Assembly: GCF_900115395.1 (NCBI RefSeq)
Contig: NZ_FOWE01000007.1
Span: 290,492-354,491, forward strand
Length of the DNA stretch: 64,000 nucleotides
Direction of reading: 5' to 3'
Source of the DNA: Geodermatophilus obscurus
Lineage (GTDB): Bacteria > Actinomycetota > Actinomycetes > Mycobacteriales > Geodermatophilaceae
Position 1 is the first letter of the stretch. Each line of letters begins with the position of its first letter. Positions 45,889 to 54,101 of this stretch are shown piece by piece. A model generated the notes under the pieces. That model had not been told where the DNA came from, did not search any database, and saw nothing but the letters and a program-made list of their open reading frames with translations. The position numbers and the translations under genes are program-made.

Positions 45889-46368
45889 ATGAGCCGACCC
45901 GCCTCCCGCCCCTCCTCGGGCCCCGCCCGCTCCCGTCGCGACCGGCACGGCCGGGGCCTGCGCGGACGCCTGGTGCCGGAGGAGGTGCCCCTGTCGCGCA
46001 GCCGCGCGGAGCAGTTCGACGACCTCGTGCTCGACGCGGTCGAGGACATCGAGCGCCGCTGGGAGCGGGAGCTGGCCGGCGTCGAGTTCGCCGTCGAGGA
46101 CGTCCCCTGGGTCGACCACACCAGCCCCGACGAGGTGGTGCTCGACCCCGACGTGCTCGACGACGCGACGGTGCCGCTGGCCCGCGTGCTGCCCGCCCAC
46201 CGGGAGGACGGCCGCGAGGTGCCGGCGCGGATCGTCGTCTACCGGCGGCCGCTGGAGATCCGGGCGCACGACCACGACGACCTCGCCGACCTCGTCCGCG
46301 ACGTCGTCGTCGACCAGGTGGCGGTGCTGCTGGGCCGCGACCCGGAGGAGATCGACCCCACGGGCTAG
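45889..46368 (+). CDS. Zincin-fold metallopeptidase family protein lacking HExxH
   Basis: Protein of 159 residues resembling Rv3259-type predicted metallopeptidases (PF06262-like): a basic N-terminus, then SRAEQFDDLVLDAVEDIERR, a core beginning FAVEDVPWVDHTSPDEVVLD and strand ARIVVYRRPLEIRAHD. The helix that normally carries zinc-binding HExxH reads VVVDQVAVLLGRDPEEID, so residues 142-146 are D-Q-V-A-V. The protein is therefore unlikely to be an active zinc peptidase. The ATG at 45889 follows TACGCT. Divergent from DUF3499, as in mycobacteria. Confidence 0.8.
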   Translation: MSRPASRPSSGPARSRRDRHGRGLRGRLVPEEVPLSRSRAEQFDDLVLDAVEDIERRWERELAGVEFAVEDVPWVDHTSPDEVVLDPDVLDDATVPLARVLPAHREDGREVPARIVVYRRPLEIRAHDHDDLADLVRDVVVDQVAVLLGRDPEEIDPTG

Positions 46369-46467
46369 CGGCGCGGCGCCCGAACACACGTTCGATCAGT
46401 GACGGTTCGCGCGGCGTGGGGTCACCTCCCCGGTTCGCGGGCGGACGTGGGCCTCCGGACCGGGCCG

Positions 46468-47367
46468 TCAGCCGCGGGGCGCGACCGGGCTGCCGAGCTC
46501 GTCGGCCATCGCGCGGGCCTCGTCGAGCCGAGCGCGGGCGAAGGCGGCGTCCAGCCCGTCGCCGCGGTCGGCGCGGGTGAGCCGGGCGACCAGCTGCTCC
46601 AGCGCGACGGCGTGCCAGAGCAGGCCGACGTCGGGCTCCTCCCAGCCGGCGGTGCGGGAGAGGACCACCTCGCCGACCTGTGCGCGGTCCTGCGGGTCGG
46701 GGGTGGTGGCCCAGAGCGTGAGCAGGTCGCGGTGCCGGGGCGCGGCACGCACCCCGGACCACTCCAGGACGACCAGCCGGTCCTCGCCGCCGGGCGCGTC
46801 GTCGTCGACGACGAGGTTGGCGGCGCGGTAGTCGCCGTGACCGACCTCCGACAGCGGCAGCTGCGCCGCGGCGGCGCGGACGGCCCGCAGCTCACCGAGC
46901 CGCAGCCCGCCGCGCAGCAGCCGGCCGGTCTCGCCGACCGTGGCCCGCACCCGGCGGACGGCGGGGCCGGCCGGCGGCGACCAGGGCTGCCCGGGCGGCA
47001 CCGGCAGCGGTGCGATGCGGACCGCCGTCTCGACCGCCGCCGCCGTCCAGCGCGCCCCACCGGAGGGCCCCGGGTGGACGCGGCGCGACAGCAGCCACCG
47101 GCCGTCGTCGGCCGCCGCGAGCACCTCGGGGACGCCGACCTGCCGCTCCTCGGCCCAGCGCCGGCCGCGCAGCTCGGCCCGCAGCCGCCGCCGCCCGCTC
47201 TCGGTGACGGCGAGGTCGACCACCCGGTCGGCCAGCACGCCCTGCACGACCCCGAGCCGGGCGCTCAGGTCGGTCACCCCCAGGACGGGCGCGGTGACGC
47301 CGAGCTCGGTGAGCAGCGCGGTCACGCGGTCGCGGAGTCCGGACGAGGTCGTCTCGCTGCCTGCCAC
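46468..47367 (-). CDS. Aminoglycoside-phosphotransferase-fold kinase-like protein
   Basis: Protein of 299 residues with a C-terminal APH/choline-kinase-like core: VGHGDYRAANLVVDDDA (catalytic H-G-D-x4-N loop) and RLVVLEWSGVRAAPRHRDLL, in the place of the usual I-D-W-E metal loop, with Glu and Trp but no Asp. The N-terminal lobe has no clear P-loop lysine region that I can identify. Substrate unknown. The GTG at 47367 lies 6 nt after a minus-strand CACGAT hexamer, consistent with leaderless transcription. Divergent from the next gene. Confidence 0.72.
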   Translation of the reverse strand: MAGSETTSSGLRDRVTALLTELGVTAPVLGVTDLSARLGVVQGVLADRVVDLAVTESGRRRLRAELRGRRWAEERQVGVPEVLAAADDGRWLLSRRVHPGPSGGARWTAAAVETAVRIAPLPVPPGQPWSPPAGPAVRRVRATVGETGRLLRGGLRLGELRAVRAAAAQLPLSEVGHGDYRAANLVVDDDAPGGEDRLVVLEWSGVRAAPRHRDLLTLWATTPDPQDRAQVGEVVLSRTAGWEEPDVGLLWHAVALEQLVARLTRADRGDGLDAAFARARLDEARAMADELGSPVAPRG

Positions 47368-47440
47368 CCGGGGATCGTGACAGGACGCGCCACCCGCCGC
47401 ACGCAGGTGGCCGCCCCGGTGCCCTGCGATGCTCTGGGGG

Positions 47441-48460
47441 ATGGACTCCCCCGCGCCGGCCGCCGCCTGGGTGGTGCTCGCCGGAGCGCTGCTGGCGCTG
47501 GTCGCGGTGGGCGTGGCGCTGGCCCGCACGTGGCCGGGGCGCACCGGCGTCGCGCCCGAGGCCCCTCCCCCTGCCGCCGCGCCCCCGGTCGCCGGACCCG
47601 TGGCCCCCGCCGTCCGGCGCTGGGCGCAGGACGACCTCCCGGCGTTCCTCGAGGCGCCGCCGGGCACCCCGCGGCCGCCCGCTCCCGAGCGGGCGGAGCC
47701 CCCGGTCGCCGGTGGGGACCCGGATGACGGCCGCGCCGGGCACACGGTCGCCGCGCTCGCCGCGGCGGCCCTGGCGCTCGTCGCCGCCCTGGCCGTCCTC
47801 GCCCTGCTGCCCGGCCACGCCGAGACACCCACCGCGGCTCCTCCCCCGGCCGTCTCGACGGCCGCGCCGTCGACCACCCCGCCGGCGCCGAGGCCCCGCC
47901 CGCCCGACCTGCCGCCGGTCCCGGCCGACCCGCTGCCGGGCGAGCACGGCGCCGGGCTGCTGGCGGCCCGGTCGGTCCCCCTCGGCGACGACGGCGCGAG
48001 CGCCCGGCTCACCCTCGGCGGGCTGGTGCTCGAGCGGCGCGCGGTCGGCGTGACCGTCGCCTACCCGGCGGTGAGCGTCACGGTCGGCGAGGGCGGAGCG
48101 GCGCTGGCGCACGTGCGGCTGCCGGCCTGGAACTGCCTGGGCACCACCGCGCCCGAGGACCCCGTCGCGGCCGGTTGCCGGCCCGCCGGCACCGAGTACG
48201 CCGACCTGCCCACCCCGGCGCTGACGGTCACCCGCGACGGCGACGCGCTGCGGCTGGCCGGCCGGTTCCCCACCTACACCCGCCCCACGGGCACACCGCC
48301 GGCCTACACCGGGCGCGTGTACGACCTCAGCGTCGTCGCGGCCCCCGCCGGGCGGCTGCGCGACGGCGAGGCGCCCGCCGACGGGACGATGTTCCTCGGC
48401 ACCGAGCGCGCGGCCGCCGTCGACGACCCGGTGCTCAACCGGATCCGCGTCGCGGGCTGA
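47441..48460 (+). CDS. Two-helix membrane protein of unknown function
   Basis: Protein of 339 residues I do not recognise. It has a transmembrane helix at about 8-28, a Pro/Ala-rich cytoplasmic or linker segment, a second helix at about 103-125 (TVAALAAAALALVAALAVLAL), a long Pro/Thr-rich spacer and an extracytoplasmic beta-rich domain (about 170-339) with two cysteines (WNCLGTT ... AGCRPAGTEY) likely bonded. The ATG at 47441 has GGGGG upstream; an in-frame ATG 12 nt earlier is possible. Its 3' end overlaps the convergent gene by 26 bp. Confidence 0.65.
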   Translation: MDSPAPAAAWVVLAGALLALVAVGVALARTWPGRTGVAPEAPPPAAAPPVAGPVAPAVRRWAQDDLPAFLEAPPGTPRPPAPERAEPPVAGGDPDDGRAGHTVAALAAAALALVAALAVLALLPGHAETPTAAPPPAVSTAAPSTTPPAPRPRPPDLPPVPADPLPGEHGAGLLAARSVPLGDDGASARLTLGGLVLERRAVGVTVAYPAVSVTVGEGGAALAHVRLPAWNCLGTTAPEDPVAAGCRPAGTEYADLPTPALTVTRDGDALRLAGRFPTYTRPTGTPPAYTGRVYDLSVVAAPAGRLRDGEAPADGTMFLGTERAAAVDDPVLNRIRVAG

Positions 48461-49316
48461 CCGGCAGCAGCGCGGCCGCCCCGTCGAGCACCGCGCGCGC
48501 CACCCGCCCGCGGCCGCCCACCGAGACGCCGACGAGCGGGGCCCCGGGCTCCTCGCGCAGGCCGTCCCCCCACCCGTGCCAGGGCGACCGGTCCTCCCCG
48601 TCGACGAGCGTGAGCAGGCCCGCCCGCTCCCGCCCGCCGGCGGTCAGCACCGCCACCTCGACCCGGCCGGCCGCGGCGTGCAGCCGGGCCGCGGCGCGTA
48701 CCAGGTCGCGGGCCCGGGCGTCGCGCACCCCGGCCAGCAGCGCCGGGAGCGCCGCGTCGACGGCCCCGGGGTCGCGGCTGCGGACGACCCGGCCGGGCCG
48801 GGTGCCGAGGTCGTCGACCAGGCGGTGGCTACGGCGGGAGGCCACCACCGCGTCGGGGCGCAGCCGGGCCAGCGCGCGAACCGTCGGGTCGCCCAGCGGC
48901 AGCCCCGCGAGCCGCAGCCGCCAGGGCCGGCGGCAGGAGGTCAGCAGGCCGAGCACGCCGGCGGCCAGGCGCGCGGCGGCGTCGTCGTCCCGGGCGGGCA
49001 GCCGGGCCGCGGGCCGGCCGCCGGGGACGGGCAGCCCGTCGCCGAGGAGGGTGGCGGTGACCACCGGGCCGGCGGTGGCCAGGGCGAGGAGGGCGATCGC
49101 GTCGGGCCGTCCCGGGCGGGCCTCGACCACGACCGCGGCGGGCAGCAGGCGCGGCCGGCGGTGGGCCGCCTGCACCGACAGCACGGCGGTCAGCCACGGC
49201 GCCGACGCGGTCAGCGGCGCCCGGACGTCACGGGCCAGACCTGCGGCCGCCCGGATCTCGCGCGCCACCGCGGCCCGGCCGCCGGCGACCCGGGTGTCCC
49301 GTCGCGGTCCGGTCAT
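48435..49316 (-). CDS. Conserved protein of unknown function
   Basis: Protein of 293 residues, Arg/Ala/Leu-rich, with no signal peptide, clear membrane segment or enzyme motif that I recognise. The strand-helix succession (RPDAIALLALATAGPVVTAT, RPWRLRLAGLPLGDPTVRAL, then GRVEVAVLTAGGRERAGLLT) is vaguely like a two-lobed GNAT/FemAB-type acyltransferase, but this is weak. The ATG at 49316 begins MTGPRRDTRVAGG; a frame continues upstream through the terminator hairpin and is not credible. It lies downstream of whiB on the same strand. Confidence 0.6.
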   Translation of the reverse strand: MTGPRRDTRVAGGRAAVAREIRAAAGLARDVRAPLTASAPWLTAVLSVQAAHRRPRLLPAAVVVEARPGRPDAIALLALATAGPVVTATLLGDGLPVPGGRPAARLPARDDDAAARLAAGVLGLLTSCRRPWRLRLAGLPLGDPTVRALARLRPDAVVASRRSHRLVDDLGTRPGRVVRSRDPGAVDAALPALLAGVRDARARDLVRAAARLHAAAGRVEVAVLTAGGRERAGLLTLVDGEDRSPWHGWGDGLREEPGAPLVGVSVGGRGRVARAVLDGAAALLPVSPRRGSG

Positions 49317-49347
49317 CCGGTCATCGGACCACACGGCCCCGGGGACG

Positions 49348-49384
49348 CCGCAGCCCCCGACGGCGGTGCCGTCGGGGGCTGCGG
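49348..49384 (-). terminator. Strong terminator hairpin after whiB
   Basis: Perfect 17-bp stem: CCGCAGCCCCCGACGGC (49348-49364), loop GGT, GCCGTCGGGGGCTGCGG (49368-49384). It separates whiB from the following same-strand gene. Confidence 0.75.
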
Positions 49385-49457
49385 TGGTGGACGGGGGGTG
49401 TCGCACGGCGGTGTGTCGGACGGTCCCGCTCGGCCCCCGGCAGGGGGCTCTGCGCGG

Positions 49458-49793
49458 CTAGATGGCGCGGCGGCGCAGGCGGCGGCGCTCCCGCTCCGAG
49501 AGCCCGCCCCAGATGCCGAACCGCTCGTCGTTGGCGAGCGCGTACTCCAGGCACTCGGCCTTGACCTCGCAGCCGGTGCAGATCTTCTTCGCCTCGCGGG
49601 TCGAGCCGCCCTTCTCGGGGAAGAACGCCTCCGGGTCGGTCTCCGCGCACAGGGCGCGCTCCTGCCAGGACGCGACGTCGTCGGTCAGGCCCACGCCGAG
49701 CATCCCCATCAGCCCCTGGTCGGCCGGCCCGGCATCCCGGCCGGACCGCTCCGCTCCGCTGACGTAGTCGCTCAGCCACGAGACCTCTGCCAT
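49458..49793 (-). CDS. whiB2: WhiB family transcriptional regulator (WhiB2 type)
   Basis: Iron-sulfur regulator of 111 residues. Four conserved cysteines for a [4Fe-4S] cluster are in ALCAETDPEAFFPEKGG and ICTGCEVKAECLEYAL, followed by the turn FGIWGGLSERERRRLRRR, the sigma-factor/DNA-contacting element. Its place next to fbiA and the zincin-fold gene matches mycobacterial whiB2 (Rv3260c), which is essential for septation there. The ATG at 49793 is chosen over an upstream GTG because homologues start at M-A-E-V-S-W-L and GGGGA precedes it. Confidence 0.93.
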   Translation of the reverse strand: MAEVSWLSDYVSGAERSGRDAGPADQGLMGMLGVGLTDDVASWQERALCAETDPEAFFPEKGGSTREAKKICTGCEVKAECLEYALANDERFGIWGGLSERERRRLRRRAI

Positions 49794-50032
49794 GACGATG
49801 CGTCCCCTCTCGCTGTCGTCCGGACGCGGGGCACCGGGTCTTCTCCCGGCGCTCACCCGCGCCTCACACCGCCGGAATTACACGCGTGTCGTTGCCCGAG
49901 CGTCAACTGCGCCCGGTGTAAGCGCTTGACCACAGGAGCCACACCCGTCACGCGGCGTTCGTCACATCTCGTGCACCCACCCGACACGCCCGTCGAACAG
50001 TGGACAAGTGCCCATGGGGCACGATGACTTTC
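49794..50032. promoter_or_regulatory. Divergent whiB-fbiA regulatory region
   Basis: A 239-bp gap. GTCAC occurs twice in the same orientation (49947-49951 and 49961-49965), 14 bp apart, similar to but not matching the 11-bp period of MtrA boxes. CACGAT at 50020-50025 is the likely -10 element of fbiA. Confidence 0.4.
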
Positions 50033-50995
50033 GTGGAGATCGTCGTGCTCGCCGGGGGCGTCGGGGGCGCCCGGTTCCTCACCGGCCTGCGGGCCGTCAC
50101 GCCGCCGTCGTCGGTCACGGCCGTGGTGAACACCGGCGACGACGTGACCCTGCACGGGCTGCGGATCTGCCCCGACCTCGACACCGTCGTCTACACCCTG
50201 AGCGGCGCCATCGACCCCGAGCGCGGCTGGGGCCGGGCCGGCGAGACCTGGACGGTCAAGGAGGAGCTGGCCGCCTACGGCGCCGAGCCCACCTGGTTCG
50301 GCCTGGGCGACCGCGACCTCGCCACCCACCTGGTCCGCACGCGGATGCTCGACGCCGGCTACCCGCTCTCCGACGTCACCGCCGCACTCGCCGACCGCTG
50401 GCAACCCGGTGTGACGGTGCTGCCGATGAGCGACCAGCGGGTGGAGACCCACGTCGTCGTCGACGACCCCGACGACGGCCGCCGCACCGCGATCCACTTC
50501 CAGGAGTGGTGGGTGCGCCACCGGGCCGCGCCCGAGCCGCACGCCTTCGTGCAGGTCGGCGCCGAGCAGGCCCGCCCGGCGCCCGGGGTGGCCGAGGCGC
50601 TGGCCCGCGCCGACGCCGTCGTCCTGGCGCCGTCGAACCCCGTCGTGTCGATCGGCACGATCCTCGGCGTGCCCGGGCTGCGCGACGCGCTGCGCGCCAC
50701 GCCGGGCCGCGTCGTCGGTGTCTCCCCGGTCGTCGGCGGCGGCGTGGTCCGCGGCATGGCCGACCGCTGCCTGCCGGTGCTCGGGGTCGAGGTCAGCGCG
50801 GAGGGCGTCGGCCGGCACTACGGCGCGCGCTCCGACGGCGGCCTGCTCGACGCCTGGCTCGTGCACACCGGCGACCCCGCACAGGTGCCCGGCGTCGACG
50901 TGCGGGCGGTGCCGTTGCTGATGAGCTCGCCCGAGGCGACCGCCGCGATGGCCCGCGCCGCACTCGACGCCGCGGGTGTCGGCCTCGATGACTGA
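50033..50995 (+). CDS. fbiA: 2-phospho-L-lactate (phosphoenolpyruvyl) transferase FbiA
   Basis: Coenzyme F420 biosynthesis enzyme of 320 residues that joins the activated three-carbon unit to the deazaflavin Fo. Conserved: [20 protein letters not shown] at the start, [33 protein letters not shown] and [18 protein letters not shown]. The start is set at the GTG at 50033 because homologues begin with this strand and CACGAT lies 7 nt upstream; the ATG at 50024 and GTG at 50000 are in frame but less likely. Its end overlaps fbiB by 8 bp. Confidence 0.95.
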   Translation: MEIVVLAGGVGGARFLTGLRAVTPPSSVTAVVNTGDDVTLHGLRICPDLDTVVYTLSGAIDPERGWGRAGETWTVKEELAAYGAEPTWFGLGDRDLATHLVRTRMLDAGYPLSDVTAALADRWQPGVTVLPMSDQRVETHVVVDDPDDGRRTAIHFQEWWVRHRAAPEPHAFVQVGAEQARPAPGVAEALARADAVVLAPSNPVVSIGTILGVPGLRDALRATPGRVVGVSPVVGGGVVRGMADRCLPVLGVEVSAEGVGRHYGARSDGGLLDAWLVHTGDPAQVPGVDVRAVPLLMSSPEATAAMARAALDAAGVGLDD

Positions 50996-52040
50996 GCCGG
51001 CCGGCATCGGGATCCTCCCCGTCCGCGGGTTGCCGGAGTTCACCGCCGGCGACGACCTCGCGGGAGCGGTGGCCGCCGCCGCGCCCTGGCTGGCCGACGG
51101 CGACGTCGTCGTCGTCACCTCCAAGGTCGTGTCGAAGGTCGAGGGCCGGGTGGTCCCCGTGCCGCCGGGCGCCGACCGCGAGGCCGTCCGGCAGCGGGCC
51201 GTCGACGACGAGACGGTGCGGGTGGTCGCCCGCCGCGGACCGCTCAAGATCGTCGAGACGCGGCACGGGTGGGTGGTCGCCGCGGCCGGCATCGACGCCT
51301 CCAACGTCCCCGGCGACACGCTGGTGCTGCTGCCCGAGGACGCCGACGCCTCCGCCCGTGCCCTGCGCGGCCGGCTGCGGGAGCTGCTCGGCGTCGACGT
51401 GGCGGTGGTCGTCAGCGACACCTTCGGCCGGACCTGGCGCGAGGGGCTCACCGACGTCGCGGTGGGGGCCGCGGGCATCCCCGCGCTCGTCGACCACCGC
51501 GGCGCGGTCGACGTGCACGGCAACCGGCTGGAGACCACCCAGGTCGCCGTCGTCGACGAGCTCGCCGCGGCCGCCGACCTGGTCAAGGGCAAGCTCGACG
51601 GCGTGCCGGTCGCCGTCGTCCGGGGGCTGTCGTACCCGGCCGTCGCCGACGACGCCGGCACCCGGCCCCTCGTGCGGCTGGGCCCCGGCGACCTGTTCCC
51701 CTACGGCAGCCGCGACCTGGTGCCCAGCCGGCGGCCGGCCGCGGACCTCGTGCCCCGCGACGGCGACCGCGAGGCGGTGGCCGACGCGTTCCGGGTGGCC
51801 AGCGCCGCGCTGCCGGAGTTCCCGGTGGTGCTGCGGCACGGCGGAGGGGGCGACGGCGTCGTCGACGTGCACCTGGTCGAGCGGGCCACCACCACCGCGG
51901 CGCTCAACCTGGGGGCGCTGCTCGGCGCGGTCGTGGTGCAGCTGCACGCCGAGGGCTGGGCGACCCGCTGGGAACCGGTGGGCACGCCGGGCGGCTCCTC
52001 ACTCGTCGGGAGGTTGTGGCTCGGCTCCCCCCGGGCCTGA
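50988..52040 (+). CDS. fbiB: F420-0:L-glutamate ligase FbiB, shortened C-terminus
   Basis: Ligase of 350 residues adding glutamates to F420-0. The CofE-type domain (about 1-250) shows [53 protein letters not shown] and [12 protein letters not shown]. Mycobacterial FbiB (about 448 residues) adds an FMN-binding nitroreductase-like domain of about 200 residues that reduces dehydro-F420-0. Here only about 95 residues follow, without the usual R-R-S-x-R-x-F start, so that activity may be lost or encoded elsewhere. Coupled to fbiA. Confidence 0.92.
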   Translation: MTEPAGIGILPVRGLPEFTAGDDLAGAVAAAAPWLADGDVVVVTSKVVSKVEGRVVPVPPGADREAVRQRAVDDETVRVVARRGPLKIVETRHGWVVAAAGIDASNVPGDTLVLLPEDADASARALRGRLRELLGVDVAVVVSDTFGRTWREGLTDVAVGAAGIPALVDHRGAVDVHGNRLETTQVAVVDELAAAADLVKGKLDGVPVAVVRGLSYPAVADDAGTRPLVRLGPGDLFPYGSRDLVPSRRPAADLVPRDGDREAVADAFRVASAALPEFPVVLRHGGGGDGVVDVHLVERATTTAALNLGALLGAVVVQLHAEGWATRWEPVGTPGGSSLVGRLWLGSPRA

Positions 52041-52055
52041 CCGCGTCCGCCTCGG

Positions 52056-52061
52056 TAGCGT
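52056..52061 (+). promoter_or_regulatory. Putative -10 element of rmlA
   Basis: TAGCGT, 8 nt before the ATG at 52070; near-leaderless spacing, just after the fbiB stop. Confidence 0.4.
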
Positions 52062-52069
52062 CCGCCGGC

Positions 52070-52936
52070 ATGCGGGGGATCATCCTGGCCGGGGGCACCG
52101 GCAGCCGCCTCTTCCCGATCACGCAGGCGGTCAGCAAGCAGCTCATGCCGGTCTACGACAAGCCGATGGTCTACTACCCGCTCTCCACGCTGATGATGGC
52201 CGGCGTCCGCGAGGTGCTGGTGATCACCACCCCCGGCGACCAGGCCGCGTTCCGGGCCCTGCTCGGCGACGGCGCCCGTCTGGGCATGCGGATCGAGTAC
52301 GCCGTGCAGGAGCGCCCGGAGGGGCTGGCGCAGGCCTTCCTCATCGGCGCGGACTTCGTCGGCGACCAGCCGGTGGCCCTGGTGCTGGGCGACAACATCT
52401 TCTACGGCGCCGGCCTCGGCACGGCGCTGGGCCGGCTGCCCGAGCCGGACGGCGGGCACGTCTTCGCCTACCACGTGGCCAACCCGGCCGACTACGGCGT
52501 CGTGGAGTTCGACCGCGAGGGCCGGGTGCTGTCCATCGAGGAGAAGCCGGCCCGGCCGAAGAGCTCCTACGCCGTCCCCGGCCTGTACTTCTACGAGTCG
52601 TCGGTGGTCGACGTCGCGCGCTCCATCCGGCCCAGCGCGCGCGGCGAGCTGGAGATCACCGCCGTGAACGAGCACTACCTGCGCGAGGACCGGCTGACGG
52701 TCACCGTCCTCGACCGCGGCACCGCCTGGCTGGACACCGGGACGTTCACCTCGTTGCGTCAGGCGACGGAGTTCGTCTCGGTGGTCGAGGAGCGGCAGGG
52801 CCTCAAGGTCGGCTGCATCGAGGAGGTCGCCTGGCGGCAGGGCTGGCTCGACGACGACGGCCTGCGCCGCGCCGCCGAGCCGCTGGCCAAGAGCGGCTAC
52901 GGCGACTACCTGCTCGGCCTGCTCGACGAGCGCTGA
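52070..52936 (+). CDS. rmlA: Glucose-1-phosphate thymidylyltransferase
   Basis: Nucleotidyltransferase of 288 residues making dTDP-glucose, the first step to dTDP-L-rhamnose. Signature: [18 protein letters not shown], then [31 protein letters not shown] (metal Asp), [19 protein letters not shown] and AWLDTGTF. Length and motifs match the short RmlA class. rmlB, rmlC and rmlD are not in this window. The ATG at 52070 follows fbiB by 29 bp but has its own promoter-like hexamer. Confidence 0.97.
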   Translation: MRGIILAGGTGSRLFPITQAVSKQLMPVYDKPMVYYPLSTLMMAGVREVLVITTPGDQAAFRALLGDGARLGMRIEYAVQERPEGLAQAFLIGADFVGDQPVALVLGDNIFYGAGLGTALGRLPEPDGGHVFAYHVANPADYGVVEFDREGRVLSIEEKPARPKSSYAVPGLYFYESSVVDVARSIRPSARGELEITAVNEHYLREDRLTVTVLDRGTAWLDTGTFTSLRQATEFVSVVEERQGLKVGCIEEVAWRQGWLDDDGLRRAAEPLAKSGYGDYLLGLLDER

Positions 52937-52949
52937 GGGCGCCCGGGCC

Positions 52950-52970
52950 ACGATCAGGTGACCTGATCGT
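52950..52970. terminator. 21-bp perfect palindrome between convergent genes
   Basis: ACGATCAGGT (52950-52959), centre G, ACCTGATCGT (52961-52970). The arms are perfect and unusually A+T-containing for this region. It lies 13 bp after the rmlA stop and may be a bidirectional terminator or a protein-binding site. Confidence 0.5.
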
Positions 52971-52986
52971 CGGGCGTCCTCCCTCA

Positions 52987-53070
52987 CGTCCTGCGGTGCA
53001 GGAGGACGCCCGGCGGTGCGGGAGGACGCCCGGCGGTGCGAGAGGACGTCCGGCGGTGCGGGAGGACCGC
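52987..53070. repeat. 20-bp tandem repeat between rmlA and the glycosylase gene
   Basis: The unit GGAGGACGCCCGGCGGTGCG occurs at 53001-53020, 53021-53040 and, with two changes, at 53041-53060, with diverged partial copies on both sides (CGTCCTGCGGTGCA before, GGAGGACCGCC after). No function is evident; it is a minisatellite in a convergent gap. Confidence 0.9.
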
Positions 53071-53077
53071 CCCGCGC

Positions 53078-54064
53078 TCAGATCCGGCGGTGGTTCGTCG
53101 GCGCCGTCCGGGGCCCGCGCCGGGGCGGCATGCTCCCGCCGAGGTGCAGCAGCCGCACCACCCGCTGCCGGTGCCCGCGCCAGGGCTCGAGCAGCACCAT
53201 CATCCCGTCGTCGTCGGTCTTGCGGCCGGCCAGCGACCAGCCCACCAGGTTCTTGAGGTGGTAGTCGCCGTAGCTGACGGTGTCCGGGCAGCCGAGGGTG
53301 CGCTGGACGACCTCGGCCGCCGTCCACACCCCGATGCCCGGGACGGTGCGCAGACGGCGCTGCAGGGTCGGTGAGTCGCAGTCGCCGTCGGGTTCGAGCG
53401 CGTGGGCGACCGAGGCGACGTGCCGCAGCGCCCGGCGCCGGGCGCCGTCGAGGCCGCAGCGGTGCCACTCCCAGTCGGGGACGTCGAGCATGCGGCGCGG
53501 GCTGAACAGCACCCGCATGCCCACCGGCGCCGGGCCAGGGGCGGGCTCGCCGGCCAGCCGCAGCAGCGCCCGCCAGACGCGGTGCGCCTCGATCACGGTG
53601 ACCTTCTGCTCGAGCACCGCCGGCACGAGCGCGTCCCAGGTGCGGCCGGTGCGGCTCAGCGGCAGGTCGGGCGTGCGCCGGGCGATCTCGCGGAGCAGCG
53701 GGTGGCACCCGGGGTCGAAACCCTCGGGCTCGTCGTGCGCACCGAGCCAGCCGGGCACCGCCGTCCCCGCCCACTCCGCGCCCGGGCCCCACGCCAGCAC
53801 CTGCACCTCACCGCCGCGGCAGGTGATCCGCACGGTGGCCGGGCCGCACGGCGTGGTCGTCGTCCGCCACACGGCGTCGCCGTCCCACTGCATCGTCGGG
53901 TCACCGGCGCTGCGCTGGTGCGGGCGGAGCACGGCCCGCAGGTCGAACCGCCAGTCCGGCCGCCAGCGGTCGGCGAAGTCGGCGTCGGCACCGGTGCCGG
54001 GAGGGCCGCTCCCGGGACGGGGTGCGGGGACCGGCGGGGTCGCGGCCGGCAGTGCTGTGGTCAC
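53078..54064 (-). CDS. DNA glycosylase, AlkA/HhH-GPD superfamily
   Basis: Predicted base-excision repair glycosylase of 328 residues for alkylated bases. The N-terminal part has an AlkA-like mixed fold. The HhH-GPD core contains VLEQKVTVIEAHRVWRALLR, the helix-hairpin-helix LRTVPGIGVWTAAEVVQRTL and the catalytic Asp in VSYGDYHLKNLVGW. The C-terminus is basic and Pro-rich (RRGPRTAPTNHRRI). The GTG at 54064 begins MTTALPAATP. Convergent with rmlA across the palindrome and minisatellite; next upstream gene is an SDR. Confidence 0.86.
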   Translation of the reverse strand: MTTALPAATPPVPAPRPGSGPPGTGADADFADRWRPDWRFDLRAVLRPHQRSAGDPTMQWDGDAVWRTTTTPCGPATVRITCRGGEVQVLAWGPGAEWAGTAVPGWLGAHDEPEGFDPGCHPLLREIARRTPDLPLSRTGRTWDALVPAVLEQKVTVIEAHRVWRALLRLAGEPAPGPAPVGMRVLFSPRRMLDVPDWEWHRCGLDGARRRALRHVASVAHALEPDGDCDSPTLQRRLRTVPGIGVWTAAEVVQRTLGCPDTVSYGDYHLKNLVGWSLAGRKTDDDGMMVLLEPWRGHRQRVVRLLHLGGSMPPRRGPRTAPTNHRRI

Positions 54065-54101
54065 GCGGATCTCCGGGGAAGAGGGAGACGGGTCGTGCGG
54101 A

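Noticed and set aside
51269..52936. FbiB-RmlA or longer fused protein of 555 codons
   Set aside because: The extra N-terminal part is a shadow frame inside fbiB; RmlA starts at the ATG at 52070 with the standard first strand.
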